Origin: Pseudogemmobacter faecipullorum
Lineage (GTDB): Bacteria > Pseudomonadota > Alphaproteobacteria > Rhodobacterales > Rhodobacteraceae
Length of the DNA stretch: 64,000 nt
Direction: 5' to 3'
NCBI RefSeq assembly: GCF_020539525.1
Contig: NZ_JACDXX010000005.1
Span: forward strand, 180,073 to 244,072
Shown: in pieces, positions 37,599-46,996 of the stretch
Position numbering within the stretch: position 1 is the first letter of the stretch
Layout: each line of letters opens with the position of its first letter
Made by a program: the position numbers and the translations under genes
The notes under the pieces: model-generated
Database searches by the model: none
What the model was told of the DNA's origin: nothing
The model's input: the letters and a program-made list of their open reading frames with translations, nothing else

Positions 37599-38181
37599 GC
37601 AGATACGCGACGCTGCAGCCCTGGTTCTTGTGCGCCCCTCAGCAACCGGCGCACAGGTTCTGATGGGACAACGCGGTGCCAGGGCCGTGTTCATGCCCTC
37701 AAAATATGTCTTCCCCGGCGGCGCCAGCGGTGCTGAGGATCTGCCGGGCGATCTTTCTCCGCTGGCGCCGCTCTGCGCGGCGCGGCTCGCCCGCGGCTCT
37801 GACAGCCCCGGCGCTCTGGTCACTGCCGCGCTGCGTGAACTGGAGGAAGAGACCGGGCAGAGCTTTCACCCCGGCGCGGTGCGGCTGCGCTATATTTTCC
37901 GCGCCATTACCCCGCCCGGCGATACCCGCCGCTTTGACGCGCGGTTTTTCCTGGCCGATGCTGCGGCGCTGCAGACCGATCCGCTGGATTTTTCGCAGGC
38001 CGAGGATGAGCTGTCACATCTGCACTGGATAGGTCTGACCGAGGCGCGGGCGCTTGATCTGCCCTTCATCACCGAGATCGTGCTCAGCGAGGTCGGCAAT
38101 CTGCTCCGCGGCGGCAGCCAGCCCGGCGTGCCCTTCTTCGACAATTCCGGCAGCCGACCGCAGTTTCACCGCATCCTCTGA
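37585..38181 (+). CDS. NUDIX hydrolase
   Basis: The 198-residue protein has a NUDIX domain. The box is split by an insertion: FPGGASGAEDL, then later AALRELEEETGQSF (REx2EExG) near 83-96. Such proteins cleave nucleoside diphosphate-linked substrates with Mg2+. The start at 37585 lies within the end of the DUF983 gene. Its last 168 bases overlap, on the opposite strand, the reading frame of the desaturase gene. The substrate is unknown. Confidence 0.85.
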   Translation: MSAAEQIRDAAALVLVRPSATGAQVLMGQRGARAVFMPSKYVFPGGASGAEDLPGDLSPLAPLCAARLARGSDSPGALVTAALRELEEETGQSFHPGAVRLRYIFRAITPPGDTRRFDARFFLADAAALQTDPLDFSQAEDELSHLHWIGLTEARALDLPFITEIVLSEVGNLLRGGSQPGVPFFDNSGSRPQFHRIL

Positions 38182-39213
38182 GCCGCGCCCCGGCAGCACC
38201 GGCCAGACCGGATGCGGCACCGGATCTTTGGCCCGCAGGAAATAGCGGCGGAAAATCCCGGCATAGCTCTGATAGAGATACTGCTCATTGCGGCGCAGGT
38301 AATGCTGCTTTTTCCCGGCATAGACTTTGGGCAGCCGGTGCCAGGGCAGGCTCGGATGCATGTGATGAACAACGTGTAAATTATTGTTCATGAACAAAAA
38401 AGCCAGAGGGCCGCGATCTTCGACCACCACGGTACGGGCACGAAACGCCGCATGTGCGCGGTGCTCAAGAAAGGTGCGGATCTTCAGGATCGCCGCCGCC
38501 AGGTAGCAGGAGATCAGCCAGGGCCAGACCCCCATTCCGCCCAGAGACCACAGCAGCGCCAGCACAAGCACAAGACCCGCGCCATGCAGCATCCAGCCCA
38601 GCCGCACCCGGCGATCCCCGGCCCGGATCAGCCGCAGATCGCCGGCGATAAAGCTGAGCCAGCCGATAAGCGGCCCGAGCAGCATCCGCCCGGCAAGGGT
38701 ATTGTTCAGCCGCAGCAGCGCCTGCCGCCAGCGCGGCAGCGCCTGCCAGACCCCGGGGTCCAGGTAATTGGATTCCGGATCATCCCAGGGATCGGTCAGC
38801 GCCGGGTCGAAATGATGCGCCAGATGGGTGTCACGAAACCTGAGCCAGGGGTAGAAAAACCCGATCGGCAGGAAGACCAGCAGATGGTTCAGCGCCTCAT
38901 AGCGCGTGGGATGGCCATGCAGAGCCTCATGCTGCAGCGAAGAATGCTGCGTCGCACAAAGCGCGGCCAGCAACACCGCCAGCAGCGGCGAGACCTGCCA
39001 GAGCCCGCTGATGGCCCAGAGCCAGAGCGCATAGGTCAGCGCCAGCAAAAGCAGCGTCGGCCCCTCCTCGCGCCAGGCCCCACCACCGCTGCCACTGCCG
39101 CTGCCGCACGCGCCGCCCTCTCCTTCGTGATCCGCCAGCATCAGACCCTGCCCCCGGTTCAAATCCAGGCTGAGATTAGCCAAAGCCCGGGGTGGCGCAA
39201 AACGGATTTTCAT
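38014..39213 (-). CDS. Fatty acid desaturase family protein
   Basis: The 399-residue membrane protein has the three His boxes of di-iron desaturases: HSSLQHEALHGH, DTHLAHHFDP and HVVHHMHPSLPWHRL. About four membrane helices separate them. It could desaturate or hydroxylate acyl chains or related lipids. The start at 39213 gives MKIRFAPPR; an ATG at 39141 is also possible. The C-terminal 56 residues lie opposite the NUDIX gene and look non-conserved, so the true stop of the functional domain is near 38182. Confidence 0.82.
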   Translation of the reverse strand: MKIRFAPPRALANLSLDLNRGQGLMLADHEGEGGACGSGSGSGGGAWREEGPTLLLLALTYALWLWAISGLWQVSPLLAVLLAALCATQHSSLQHEALHGHPTRYEALNHLLVFLPIGFFYPWLRFRDTHLAHHFDPALTDPWDDPESNYLDPGVWQALPRWRQALLRLNNTLAGRMLLGPLIGWLSFIAGDLRLIRAGDRRVRLGWMLHGAGLVLVLALLWSLGGMGVWPWLISCYLAAAILKIRTFLEHRAHAAFRARTVVVEDRGPLAFLFMNNNLHVVHHMHPSLPWHRLPKVYAGKKQHYLRRNEQYLYQSYAGIFRRYFLRAKDPVPHPVWPVLPGRGSEDAVKLRSAAGIVEEGHAGLAAAAEQIADLAEHDLGDEGQIKRPRLGQTYPVQM

Positions 39214-39253
39214 ACGGCCCGCGCCCGGCCGCATTCAGCGCCGCTCCGCCCCG

Positions 39254-39763
39254 TCAGAAACTGCGCAGCCGGGATTTTGGATAGCCGTTGAAATCAAAGA
39301 TCTCGGCGGCGGCGCGCAGCCGGTCGCCACTGATCGCGCCGCGGTCGAGCACGAAGCCAAACTCACCGCCCGGCGTGGCAATGGCGAGGGTGCGATACCC
39401 GCTGTCGACCCAGATCACCCACCATTCGCCCATGCCAGGCACCGCCAGCCGCCCGGGGCCGGTGCTGCTGACCGGGCCCGAGACCCGGCTCAGCGCGCCG
39501 TTCAGGCAGAGCTGGCCGCTCACCTCCAGCCCCGATGCGCCGCGCTGGAAGCGCAAAGCGCCGGGACGGCAGCCCGGGGTCTCCCCGGCGCTGAAGGCGG
39601 CGACCTGGCGCCATTCGCCCTCGATCCGGGCCGGAAGGAAGGCAGCGGCTGACCAGATCGGCGTGGCGCTGTTGCGGTAAACCGTGCGGGTCACCCCCTG
39701 GGGGCCAGGGGCGCAGCCCGCCAGCAAAGCCGCAAGCACCAGCAGTGCAATCCTGTGTTTCAT
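39254..39763 (-). CDS. Lipocalin-like lipoprotein
   Basis: The 169-residue product has a lipoprotein signal (MKHRIALLVLAALLAGC, lipobox LAGC). A beta-rich domain of lipocalin type follows: the GEWRQVAAF strand, GMGEWWVIWVDSGYRTLAIA and GEFGFVLDR match the usual blc-like pattern. The start at 39763 overlaps the stop of the preceding lipoprotein gene (ATGA); an ATG three codons upstream is also open. An outer-membrane lipid-binding role is suggested by the family. Confidence 0.75.
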   Translation of the reverse strand: MKHRIALLVLAALLAGCAPGPQGVTRTVYRNSATPIWSAAAFLPARIEGEWRQVAAFSAGETPGCRPGALRFQRGASGLEVSGQLCLNGALSRVSGPVSSTGPGRLAVPGMGEWWVIWVDSGYRTLAIATPGGEFGFVLDRGAISGDRLRAAAEIFDFNGYPKSRLRSF

Positions 39764-40347
39764 TGCAGACATTGCGTCATAAGCCGCCCCATTGCATCGA
39801 GAATTTCATGACAGCCGTAAAGCGGCGTCACCGGAGAGCAGCTGCCGGACCGGGCAAGGCATTCGCCCTGGCAATCGCCCGAGCGGCTGCAGCTTTTGCT
39901 GGCATCTTTGGTATAGCTGACACAGGTGCCAAAGCCGCTGGCGGTTCCCGACCACTGGCCCTTGCGCTTTTCGCAGGCGAGCTGGCCCGGGCTTTTGACT
40001 GCAGCATCCTCGGGCAGCGGGGCCGGATCCGCCGCTGTTTTGCCAGGGGGCTCAGCTTTGCCAGGGGTCTGGGCGTTGCCAGGGGTCTCAGCGGCTGGCG
40101 CCCCGGCCCCGGGTTGCCCTGCCACTGCCTGCGCTGGCGCGACCAGTGCCGCAGCCGGGGCCGCTGCAGAGGCAGGCTGAGCCGGTGGCGGAGCGCCGAG
40201 CGCGCTCACTGCAATCGCATCGCCGGTGATTGGATTGCCGCGGCCTGGGGATGCGCCCGATCCCCCGCCCGATCCTCCGCCGCTGCCAAGACAGCCCGCC
40301 AGAGAGACAAGCAGCAGCCCGTAAGCCGCGCAACGCCATAAGCGCAT
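39760..40347 (-). CDS. Lipoprotein with Pro/Ala-rich linker and Cys-rich C-terminal domain
   Basis: The 195-residue product has a signal MRLWRCAAYGLLLVSLAGC, so the mature protein is lipid-anchored at its Cys19. Next come a Gly/Ser run, a long Ala/Pro/Gly linker (about 45-120), and a compact C-terminal domain with eight Cys (from LACEKRKGQW to LMTQCLQ). These could form four disulfides, like a small knotted domain. It overlaps the lipocalin-like gene and is probably co-transcribed with it. The family is not recognised. Confidence 0.7.
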   Translation of the reverse strand: MRLWRCAAYGLLLVSLAGCLGSGGGSGGGSGASPGRGNPITGDAIAVSALGAPPPAQPASAAAPAAALVAPAQAVAGQPGAGAPAAETPGNAQTPGKAEPPGKTAADPAPLPEDAAVKSPGQLACEKRKGQWSGTASGFGTCVSYTKDASKSCSRSGDCQGECLARSGSCSPVTPLYGCHEILDAMGRLMTQCLQ

Positions 40348-40449
40348 GATATCACTTCCTGCTGACACCGGCTTATCCCGCCGTCCGGATCTGCTCACAA
40401 CCCCGCCAGCTTGCCCCGAAACCCTGTGCCGGGGCAAGCCGCATCGGCC

Positions 40450-41490
40450 TCAGAACGGCATTGGATGGCTGCGATGGCTGATGGCGATTTCCTCCAGCAC
40501 TTCCGGGCTGAGGTGCAGCCCGGCGGCACCGATATTGGTCTCCAGCTGCGCCAGCGTGGTGGCACCAATGATCGGAATGGTGCTGAAGGGGCGCGAGCGG
40601 CAGAAGGCAATCGCCATCTGGCAGGGATCAAGCCCGTGGCGCGCGGCAATGCCGAGACAGGCCGCCACCGCCGGGAAGACCCGCGGCGTTACCCGCCCGC
40701 CCAGTTCCGGCACCCGGGCGCGGCGGCTGCCTTCGGGGATCACATCACCGGCATATTTGCCCGACAAAAGCCCGGTGGCCAGCGGCGAATAGGCGAGAAG
40801 CGGCATATCCTCGACCAGAGACAGCTCGGCATGATCGGTGTCAAACTGGCGGCAGAGCAGCGAATATTCATTCTGGCTGCTGACCATGCGCGGCAGACCC
40901 AGCGTATCGGCCAGATGCAGCCAGCGCGCCGTGCCCCAGACGGTTTCATTCGACAGGCCAATGGCGCGGATCTTGCCCTCGGCAATCAGCTTCTGCGCCT
41001 CGGTCAGAATGGCAGTCATCGCCGCGGTTTCGGCGGCGCGGTCGATGCCCTCGGGGGCGAAATCCCAGTTCTGCCGGAAGTGATATGAGCCACGGTTCGG
41101 CCAGTGGATCTGATAGAGATCGACGTAATCGGTCTGTAACCGCCGCAGCGAGCCTTCGAGCGCTGCGCGCAGGCTGGCGGCGGTGACCGGCTCTCCCGGG
41201 CGCAGGATCTGCCCCTTGCCGGTGACTTTGGTGGCCAGCACCAGCCGCTCGCGTCCGCCGCGTGCCGCCAGCCAGCTGCCGATAATCTCTTCGCTGCGCC
41301 CTGCGGTCTCGGCCAGCACCGGATTGACCGGATACATTTCAGCCGTGTCCCAGAAGGTCACGCCGCGCTCAAACGCCAGATCGGCCTGAGCATGGCCCTC
41401 TGCCTCTGTGTTCTGACTGCCCCAGGTCATGGTGCCGAGGCAGATCTCTGAAACAGTCAGGCCGCTGCGGCCAAGGGGAATCATACGCAT
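40450..41490 (-). CDS. Aldo/keto reductase (Tas-like)
   Basis: The 346-residue protein has the AKR (beta/alpha)8 features. The catalytic Asp and Tyr are in [10 protein letters not shown] (about 45-55), the Lys in [10 protein letters not shown] and the His in [10 protein letters not shown]. The NADPH-binding part near [19 protein letters not shown] closes the protein. The NPVLAE stretch is like Tas/YghZ-type members. The start at 41490 has an AAAGGAAA ribosome site. It is divergent from metG. The physiological substrate cannot be read from sequence. Confidence 0.92.
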   Translation of the reverse strand: MRMIPLGRSGLTVSEICLGTMTWGSQNTEAEGHAQADLAFERGVTFWDTAEMYPVNPVLAETAGRSEEIIGSWLAARGGRERLVLATKVTGKGQILRPGEPVTAASLRAALEGSLRRLQTDYVDLYQIHWPNRGSYHFRQNWDFAPEGIDRAAETAAMTAILTEAQKLIAEGKIRAIGLSNETVWGTARWLHLADTLGLPRMVSSQNEYSLLCRQFDTDHAELSLVEDMPLLAYSPLATGLLSGKYAGDVIPEGSRRARVPELGGRVTPRVFPAVAACLGIAARHGLDPCQMAIAFCRSRPFSTIPIIGATTLAQLETNIGAAGLHLSPEVLEEIAISHRSHPMPF

Positions 41491-41672
41491 ATCATTTCCT
41501 TTCAGCCCAAGCCTTGGGTTCTCGGTGCGGTGCTGGCAAGCCCCGGGCGGCCGGCATCGCCGCCATGCGCGCCCCTCTGCGTCAGTTTCACCCGCCCCGG
41601 CACCAGCCAGGCTCTGGCCCTTTAAGTCAAGCCACGCTAAACCGCTCGCCACATCGGTCGAAAGGCGCATCC

Positions 41673-43391
41673 ATGTCACGGATCCTCATCACCTCTGCGA
41701 TCCCCTATATCAACGGGATCAAGCATCTGGGCAATCTGGTCGGCTCGCAGCTGCCGGCGGATCTTTTCGCCCGCTATATGCGCGGACGCGGCCATGAGGT
41801 GATGTTCCTTTGCGCCACGGATGAGCACGGCACGCCCGCCGAGCTGGCCGCGGCCAAAGCCGGTCAGCCGGTTGAGGACTATTGCCGCGAGATGCATGAG
41901 GTTCAGGCGGAACTGGCCAAGGGCTTTCGCCTGTCTTTCGATCATTTCGGCCGCTCATCGAGCCCGCAGAACCATAAACTGACCCAGGCCTTCGCCGCCG
42001 CTCTCGCCGATCAGGGCTATATCCGCGAGGTTTCCGAGCAGCAGTTCTATTCGATCGACGATGCCCGCTTCCTGCCCGACCGCTATATCGAGGGCACCTG
42101 CCCGAACTGCGGCTTTGACTCGGCGCGCGGCGATCAGTGCGACAATTGCACCAAGCAGCTCGATCCGACCGATCTGATCAATCCGCGCTCGACCATCTCG
42201 GGTTCGGGCAATCTCGAGCTGCGCGAGACCCGCCATCTCTACCTGCGCCAGTCGGCAATGAAGGATCAGATCGAGGCCTGGATCGACAGCAAGACCGACT
42301 GGCCGGTCCTGACCACCTCGATTGCAAAGAAATGGCTGAATGATGGCGACGGGCTGCAGGATCGCGGCATCACCCGCGATCTGAAATGGGGCATTCCGGT
42401 GCAGAAGGGCGATCAGCCCTGGCCGGGCATGGAGGGCAAGGTCTTCTATGTCTGGTTCGATGCGCCGATTGAATATATCGCCTGCGCCGCCGAATGGGCT
42501 GAGAAGAACGGCAAGGCTGAGGCCGAATGGCAAAGCTGGTGGCGCACCGACAAAGGTGCCGAAGATGTCACCTATTACCAGTTCATGGGCAAAGATAACG
42601 TGCCCTTCCACACCCTGTCCTTCCCGGCCACCATTCTGGGTTCGGGTCAGCCCTGGAAGATGGTCGACTACCTTAAGTCGTTCAATTATCTGAATTATGA
42701 TGGCGGCCAATTCTCGACCTCGCGCGGGCGCGGCGTGTTTATGGACCAGGCCCTGTCGATCCTGCCCTCGGATTACTGGCGCTGGTGGCTGCTGAGCCAT
42801 GCGCCCGAAAGTGCAGACAGCGAATTCACCTGGGATAATTTCCAGGTCTCGGTGAACAAGGACCTCGCCGATGTTCTGGGCAATTTCGTCAGCCGGATCA
42901 CCAAATTCGCCAAATCGAAATGCGGCGAGACCGTGCCTGCCGGCGGCAGCTATGGCGAGCGTGAGGCGGCGCTGATCGCGGATCTGACCGCCCGCATCCG
43001 CGAATATGAGCGGCTGATGGAGACGATTGAGATCCGCAAAGCCGCAGCGGAACTGCGCGCGATCTGGGTTGCCGGCAATGAATATCTGCAGGCGGCTGCG
43101 CCCTGGTCGGTGATCAAGACCGATCCGGTGGCGGCTGAGGCCATCGTGCGCTTTGGTCTGAACCTCGTGCGGCTCTATGCGGTGCTTTCGGCGCCCTTCA
43201 TCCCCGATGCCTCGGCGGCCATGATGCAGGCCATGGGCAATCACGACAGCGCCTGGCCGGGCGATATTGCCGAAGCCTTGTCGGTGATTAAGGCCGGTGA
43301 CGATTTCACCGTGCCGGAAAACCTGTTCCGCAAAATCACCGATGAGGAACGCGCCGCCTGGGCCGAACAATTCGCCGGCATCCGCAGCTGA
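41673..43391 (+). CDS. metG: Methionyl-tRNA synthetase
   Basis: MetG charges tRNA-Met with methionine. The 572-residue class I synthetase has the HIGH-type motif KHLGNLVGS at 17-25 and a zinc knuckle with Cys 143, 146, 156 and 159. The KMSKS-type loop is at 346-350, where it reads QFSTS with Gln at the position usually Lys. The anticodon-binding helical domain follows. There is no C-terminal tRNA-binding (Arc1p-like) extension. The start at 41673 fits the family. Confidence 0.96.
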   Translation: MSRILITSAIPYINGIKHLGNLVGSQLPADLFARYMRGRGHEVMFLCATDEHGTPAELAAAKAGQPVEDYCREMHEVQAELAKGFRLSFDHFGRSSSPQNHKLTQAFAAALADQGYIREVSEQQFYSIDDARFLPDRYIEGTCPNCGFDSARGDQCDNCTKQLDPTDLINPRSTISGSGNLELRETRHLYLRQSAMKDQIEAWIDSKTDWPVLTTSIAKKWLNDGDGLQDRGITRDLKWGIPVQKGDQPWPGMEGKVFYVWFDAPIEYIACAAEWAEKNGKAEAEWQSWWRTDKGAEDVTYYQFMGKDNVPFHTLSFPATILGSGQPWKMVDYLKSFNYLNYDGGQFSTSRGRGVFMDQALSILPSDYWRWWLLSHAPESADSEFTWDNFQVSVNKDLADVLGNFVSRITKFAKSKCGETVPAGGSYGEREAALIADLTARIREYERLMETIEIRKAAAELRAIWVAGNEYLQAAAPWSVIKTDPVAAEAIVRFGLNLVRLYAVLSAPFIPDASAAMMQAMGNHDSAWPGDIAEALSVIKAGDDFTVPENLFRKITDEERAAWAEQFAGIRS

Positions 43392-43806
43392 TCCACACCG
43401 CAGCCTGCCGAAATCCTGCAGGCCAGAGAGCCGATGATCATCGCCCCGGTGCAGTTGCTGCGCCGGGGTTTTCTTTGGTCACAGCGCTGGCGTCCCGGCC
43501 CCCTCTCGCGGCACAAAGCCAGCACAGGAAGGCTATGCCGCAGGATCAGCACCGCCCGCGGCGGCTGCAGGCCGCGGATTTATCCGGCCATATCAGTCCC
43601 GGCCGGGCTGCATGTCATATGCTGCGCCTGCGAAGAATATTCTGGCATTAAGCTTTACCAAAGGTAATCCCGGCACAAATTCCCCTGAGGCTGCCGCTGC
43701 CGGAATATTTTCCGCCCAAAAGGCCGAACCAGGGAGGACAGACCGGCCATTCTCTGTCATGATCCGGCCACGGCCTCGAATCCCTAAGCTGCCAGAACGG
43801 GAGAAG
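43392..43806. other. 415-base gap after metG
   Basis: Apart from the metG terminator, no gene is supported in this stretch. An open frame starting at 43612 runs into the small membrane protein below, but its upstream part has no ribosome site or recognisable sequence. Confidence 0.5.
43444..43476 (+). terminator. Intrinsic terminator after metG
   Basis: A 10-bp stem (43444-43453 with 43459-43468, one G-T pair) with a 5-base loop is followed by ttttcttt. It is 53 bases after the metG stop. Confidence 0.8.
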
Positions 43807-43998
43807 ATGATGTCCGAACCAGTCCGGATCCCAGCAGCGCCATCGCGCTCTGTTTCCCTTGGGATTTTACTCTTCGCAATCGCCTGGGTCTCGCTGATGG
43901 TGCTGATCCTGATGCCCCGCGATATGATCACCGGCACCCTGCCCGGCCAGATCCTCAGACCGGAACCAGCCCCGGCGGTTTTCAGCGAAGCCCCCTGA
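43807..43998 (+). CDS. Small single-helix membrane protein
   Basis: The 63-residue product (MMSEPVRIPAAPSRSVS then one hydrophobic helix of about 20 residues, then MPRDMITGTLPGQILRP) starts after a GGGAGAAG-like ribosome site. A second ATG is adjacent. It has the look of a short inner-membrane protein, but no family is recognised. The support is a ribosome site plus a plausible membrane helix. Confidence 0.5.
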   Translation: MMSEPVRIPAAPSRSVSLGILLFAIAWVSLMVLILMPRDMITGTLPGQILRPEPAPAVFSEAP

Positions 43999-44111
43999 TC
44001 GTGGCGGGGCGGTCCGCGCAAGGATCGCCCCGCTGCCCTTCGCTGCCCCCCTTCCCCTTGAAAATCCTGCGCTGCCGGCATAATTCCTGAGTAAATCAGA
44101 AGGATTATGCC

Positions 44112-44402
44112 ATGCTCACCTCAACCGCACGTTTTGAGACGCAGAATGCCTCGCGTTATCTGCAGCAGCTGCTGAAGCATTTTGGTCATAAAATTGAGGT
44201 CAGCTATGATGAGAGCCAGGGCCAGGCCATGCTGAACCAGGGCCCGGCTGTGCTGAAGGCCGATGCCGGGGCGCTGACGGTTCAGGTCTCGGGCGGGGAT
44301 CTGCGCGCGGTGATCGAAGCGCGTTATGTCATCGACAAACACCTGGTCACCTTTGCCTTCCGCGACGGATTTTCAGGTTTCAGCTGGACGCTCGACGCCT
44401 GA
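44112..44402 (+). CDS. DUF2218-like protein
   Basis: The 96-residue soluble protein (opening MLTSTARFETQNASRYLQQL, closing with the DGFSGFSWTLDA tail) matches my recollection of DUF2218, small alpha/beta proteins of unknown function common in proteobacteria. An AGAAGGATTATGCC leader supplies the ribosome site. It stands alone, and a terminator follows. Confidence 0.8.
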   Translation: MLTSTARFETQNASRYLQQLLKHFGHKIEVSYDESQGQAMLNQGPAVLKADAGALTVQVSGGDLRAVIEARYVIDKHLVTFAFRDGFSGFSWTLDA

Positions 44403-44718
44403 AGCCATGCGCGCCGCAACAGCCCCGCGCCCGGCGTATATGCCCTGAACCGCCTGTGAACACCGCCCGCCGTCCCGGCTGGCGGTGTTTTATTTTTGGC
44501 GGGTACTGCCGGAATTCCCCATATTCCCCAGCGTCTTGTCAGCGCTCTGGCCGGAAAAACGGCCGGTTTCCCCAATAAAAACAGGGAAAACTCCGCAAAG
44601 ATTTATTGACAGAATGTCACTGCCTGCGCTCACTGTGGGGAAAAAGATATTCTTACGTCCACGAGGTGCCCCCGACGGCCCCGGGGTCGCCCTTCTTAAA
44701 AAAGGGCCTCAGGGAGGA
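44403..44718. other. 316-base gap with terminator and leader
   Basis: The left part holds the terminator of the DUF2218 gene. The right part is the leader of the permease operon, with a TTGACA-like box at 44605-44610 but no clear -10. No gene is seen. Confidence 0.5.
44460..44497 (+). terminator. Intrinsic terminator after the DUF2218 gene
   Basis: An 8-bp stem (acaccgcc at 44460-44467 with ggcggtgt at 44481-44488) is followed by a T-rich run with one A. It lies about 58 bases after the stop codon. Confidence 0.8.
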
Positions 44719-45027
44719 ATGACTTTGTCTGATCTGTCAAAGCGGATCGAGGCCATGCACCGGCGTGACACGACGGTGGCCTGGGCCTTCGTTCTAGGAT
44801 TGTGGTTTGCCATTATCTTCGTTGCGCTCGGGACCTGGCACCTCGCCCCCAGCACTGCGGCGCGCAGTGCGCTGCTGGTCGGCGGCGCGGTGGTGCTGAT
44901 GTTTAACACCGCCGCAATCGTCGCCATGCTCGGCCATTACCGCGAGGACCGTGACTTCATGTACGGGCTCGACATCCGCTTCCTCGACGAGGCGCGGGCA
45001 GCCAGAAGGAAGCGCAAATATGGCTGA
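44719..45027 (+). CDS. Two-helix membrane protein, first gene of the permease operon
   Basis: The 102-residue product opens with a charged helix (MTLSDLSKRIEAMHRRD) and has two membrane segments (about 20-42 and 49-70). A basic C-terminal tail ends LDEARAARRKRKYG. A strong AGGGAGGA ribosome site precedes the ATG. Its last codons overlap the next start. I do not recognise the family. The co-transcribed genes (129 aa, 58 aa and an APC permease) suggest it is an accessory subunit of a transporter. Confidence 0.75.
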   Translation: MTLSDLSKRIEAMHRRDTTVAWAFVLGLWFAIIFVALGTWHLAPSTAARSALLVGGAVVLMFNTAAIVAMLGHYREDRDFMYGLDIRFLDEARAARRKRKYG

Positions 45028-45409
45028 GCACCTTCACCGCTATTCCGCCCCGGTTCAGGGCAAAATTGGCCAGGTTGTCGATGTCATCGTGCTGCTGATC
45101 ATGGCGATCGGCGCGCTTTATATCCCGCTCTGGCTGGGTCTGGCCGGCTCCTCCAAAATCCCCCGCGAAATTGCCGAACCGACATGGGAGGCCCTTGGCC
45201 AGAATGCCGCCATGGTCGGCCAGTGGCAGAAACTGGGCTTCAGCGATGCCGCAAGCGCCGCCGAACTGATCACGCCGCGTTTTGACTATTCCTTCTCTCT
45301 GGGCGCGCTTCTGGTGATGATCGTGGTGATCGTCGGCTATTATGCCATGCTGCTGCGCTTCTCCGAGAAAGAGTATCGCGATGTTATCGCAGAGAAATTT
45401 GGGAAGTGA
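45020..45409 (+). CDS. Two-helix membrane protein, second gene of the permease operon
   Basis: The 129-residue product has membrane helices at about 17-41 and 94-117. A soluble loop of about 50 residues, rich in Ala, Gln and acidic residues, lies between them, probably on the periplasmic side. It begins inside the preceding gene, a clear sign of coupling. No known family is recognised. The loop may contact the solute or a partner subunit, but that is a guess. Confidence 0.75.
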   Translation: MAEHLHRYSAPVQGKIGQVVDVIVLLIMAIGALYIPLWLGLAGSSKIPREIAEPTWEALGQNAAMVGQWQKLGFSDAASAAELITPRFDYSFSLGALLVMIVVIVGYYAMLLRFSEKEYRDVIAEKFGK

Positions 45410-45418
45410 GGCCAGGAT

Positions 45419-45595
45419 ATGGATCTTTGGAACTATCTTGAACTGGCAGCCTGGGCGGCCTCGGCGATCTTTGGTCTTTTCATCCTGATCGACTGGATCC
45501 GCACCGACCAGGCCTATAGCGAAGAGTTTCTGACCTCGTCGCGCGAAGGAGAGCTGGAAGCGCTCACCGAAGAACAGCATCATCACCGGGGCTGA
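45419..45595 (+). CDS. Very small membrane protein, third gene of the permease operon
   Basis: The 58-residue product (one hydrophobic helix at about 10-27, then an acidic, polar tail ending in HHHRG) lies between the 129-aa gene and the permease, with 9 and 5 bases of separation. An AGGATATGG start region supplies a ribosome site (gccAGGat). Such tiny proteins are often missed, but its snug position supports it as a real gene. It could be a small regulatory subunit of the permease. Confidence 0.7.
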   Translation: MDLWNYLELAAWAASAIFGLFILIDWIRTDQAYSEEFLTSSREGELEALTEEQHHHRG

Positions 45596-45600
45596 AACAT

Positions 45601-46995
45601 ATGACATCCACACCTTCCACTGAACATGTCGGCCTCGCCCGCGTGCTCGGCCCGGCCCATGTCTGGGCGCTTGGCGTCGGTATCGTGCTGGTCGGCGAAT
45701 ATATGGGCTGGAACTTTGCCGTCGGCAAAGGCGGGGCCTATGCGGCGCTGATGGCCTGCTGGTTCGCCGGCATCCTTTATACCTGCGTGGCGATGATCGA
45801 TTCCGAGGTGACCTCAACCGTCGCCGCCGCCGGGGGCCAGTATACCCAGGCCAAGCATATCGTCGGGCCGCTGATGGCCTTCAATGTCGGGCTCTATCTG
45901 GTCTTCGCCTATACGATGCTCGAAGCGGCGAATGCGATCACCGTCGGTTTCCTGATTGATACCGTGGCGATCATGTCGGGCCATAGTGGCGGGGTTGACC
46001 AGCGCCCCTTCATCATCCTTGCGATCATGTTCCTCGCCTGGCTGAATTACCGCGGCGTGCTGGCAACGCTGACCTTCAACCTGGTGATCACCGCTTTTGC
46101 CTTTACCGCGGTGATCACCCTGTTCCTCGCCACCTCTGGCATCTTCACCCCGAGCCCGCTGATGCATGAGGCGCTGATGTCGGGCCAGGCGGCGCTGCCC
46201 TATGGTTCGCTGGGGATCCTGGCGGCGATGCATTTCGGCCTGTGGTATTATCTCGGCATCGAGGGCACCACCCAGGCCGCCGAGGAAGTCCGCTCTCCCG
46301 CCCGCTCGCTGCCCTTCGGCACGCTCGCCGGGGTGATGACGCTGGCGATTGCCGCCACGCTGACCTGGTATGTCTGCTCGGGGCTGATGCCATGGGAATA
46401 TCTCGGTCAGGCCGGGGTGCCGCTGTTTGACGCGGCGCGGCTCTCCGGCTCCAGCCTGCTGATGGTCTTCCTCGGCATCGGCACTTTGTTTGCCACCCTG
46501 GCCTCGGCCAATGGCTGTATCAATGACGCGAGCCGCGCCTGGTTTGCCATGGGGCGCGACCGCTATCTGCCGGGCTGGTTCGGGGCGGTGCATCCGCGCT
46601 ACCGCACCCCCTACCGCGCCATTATCTTCCTGGTGCCGATTGCCCTGATCTTCGCGCTTGGCGCGCCGATTGATCAGGTGATCACCTTCTCGATCCTCTC
46701 AGGCCTGCTGGGCTATACTTTCATGCCGCTGAACATCATCCAGTTCCGCCGCAAATGGCCGCTCGACAGCATTGCCCGCGGCTATGTGCATCCGTTCCAC
46801 CCGATCCCGGCGATTGCCATGCTGCTGCTTTGCGGCACGACCTTCTTCGCGGTCTTCCTCGGCTATGGCACCCAGCTGGTGGCGATGATCTCTTTCTATA
46901 TCGTCGTTTCGCTGTGGTTCCACTTCTGGCGCTATCGCTTCGTCAACCGCGGCGCCCAGTTCACCATGCCCTGGCCAAAGCCCCGGGGCTATTAA
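45601..46995 (+). CDS. APC-superfamily permease
   Basis: The 464-residue protein has about twelve membrane helices. It shows the APC signature near the N-terminus (HVWALGVGIVLVGEYMGWNF, about 20-39), the GGQYTQAKHIVG loop, and the conserved GIEGTTQAAEEVRSPAR segment near 220-236. It resembles amino acid and ethanolamine permeases. Together with the flanking small membrane proteins it may form a multi-part carrier. The substrate is unknown; the nearby propionyl-CoA genes do not settle it. Confidence 0.85.
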   Translation: MTSTPSTEHVGLARVLGPAHVWALGVGIVLVGEYMGWNFAVGKGGAYAALMACWFAGILYTCVAMIDSEVTSTVAAAGGQYTQAKHIVGPLMAFNVGLYLVFAYTMLEAANAITVGFLIDTVAIMSGHSGGVDQRPFIILAIMFLAWLNYRGVLATLTFNLVITAFAFTAVITLFLATSGIFTPSPLMHEALMSGQAALPYGSLGILAAMHFGLWYYLGIEGTTQAAEEVRSPARSLPFGTLAGVMTLAIAATLTWYVCSGLMPWEYLGQAGVPLFDAARLSGSSLLMVFLGIGTLFATLASANGCINDASRAWFAMGRDRYLPGWFGAVHPRYRTPYRAIIFLVPIALIFALGAPIDQVITFSILSGLLGYTFMPLNIIQFRRKWPLDSIARGYVHPFHPIPAIAMLLLCGTTFFAVFLGYGTQLVAMISFYIVVSLWFHFWRYRFVNRGAQFTMPWPKPRGY

Positions 46996-46996
46996 G

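Noticed and set aside
41955..43370. A 471-codon minus-strand frame opposite metG
   Set aside because: It is antisense to metG with no known domain; a shadow frame.
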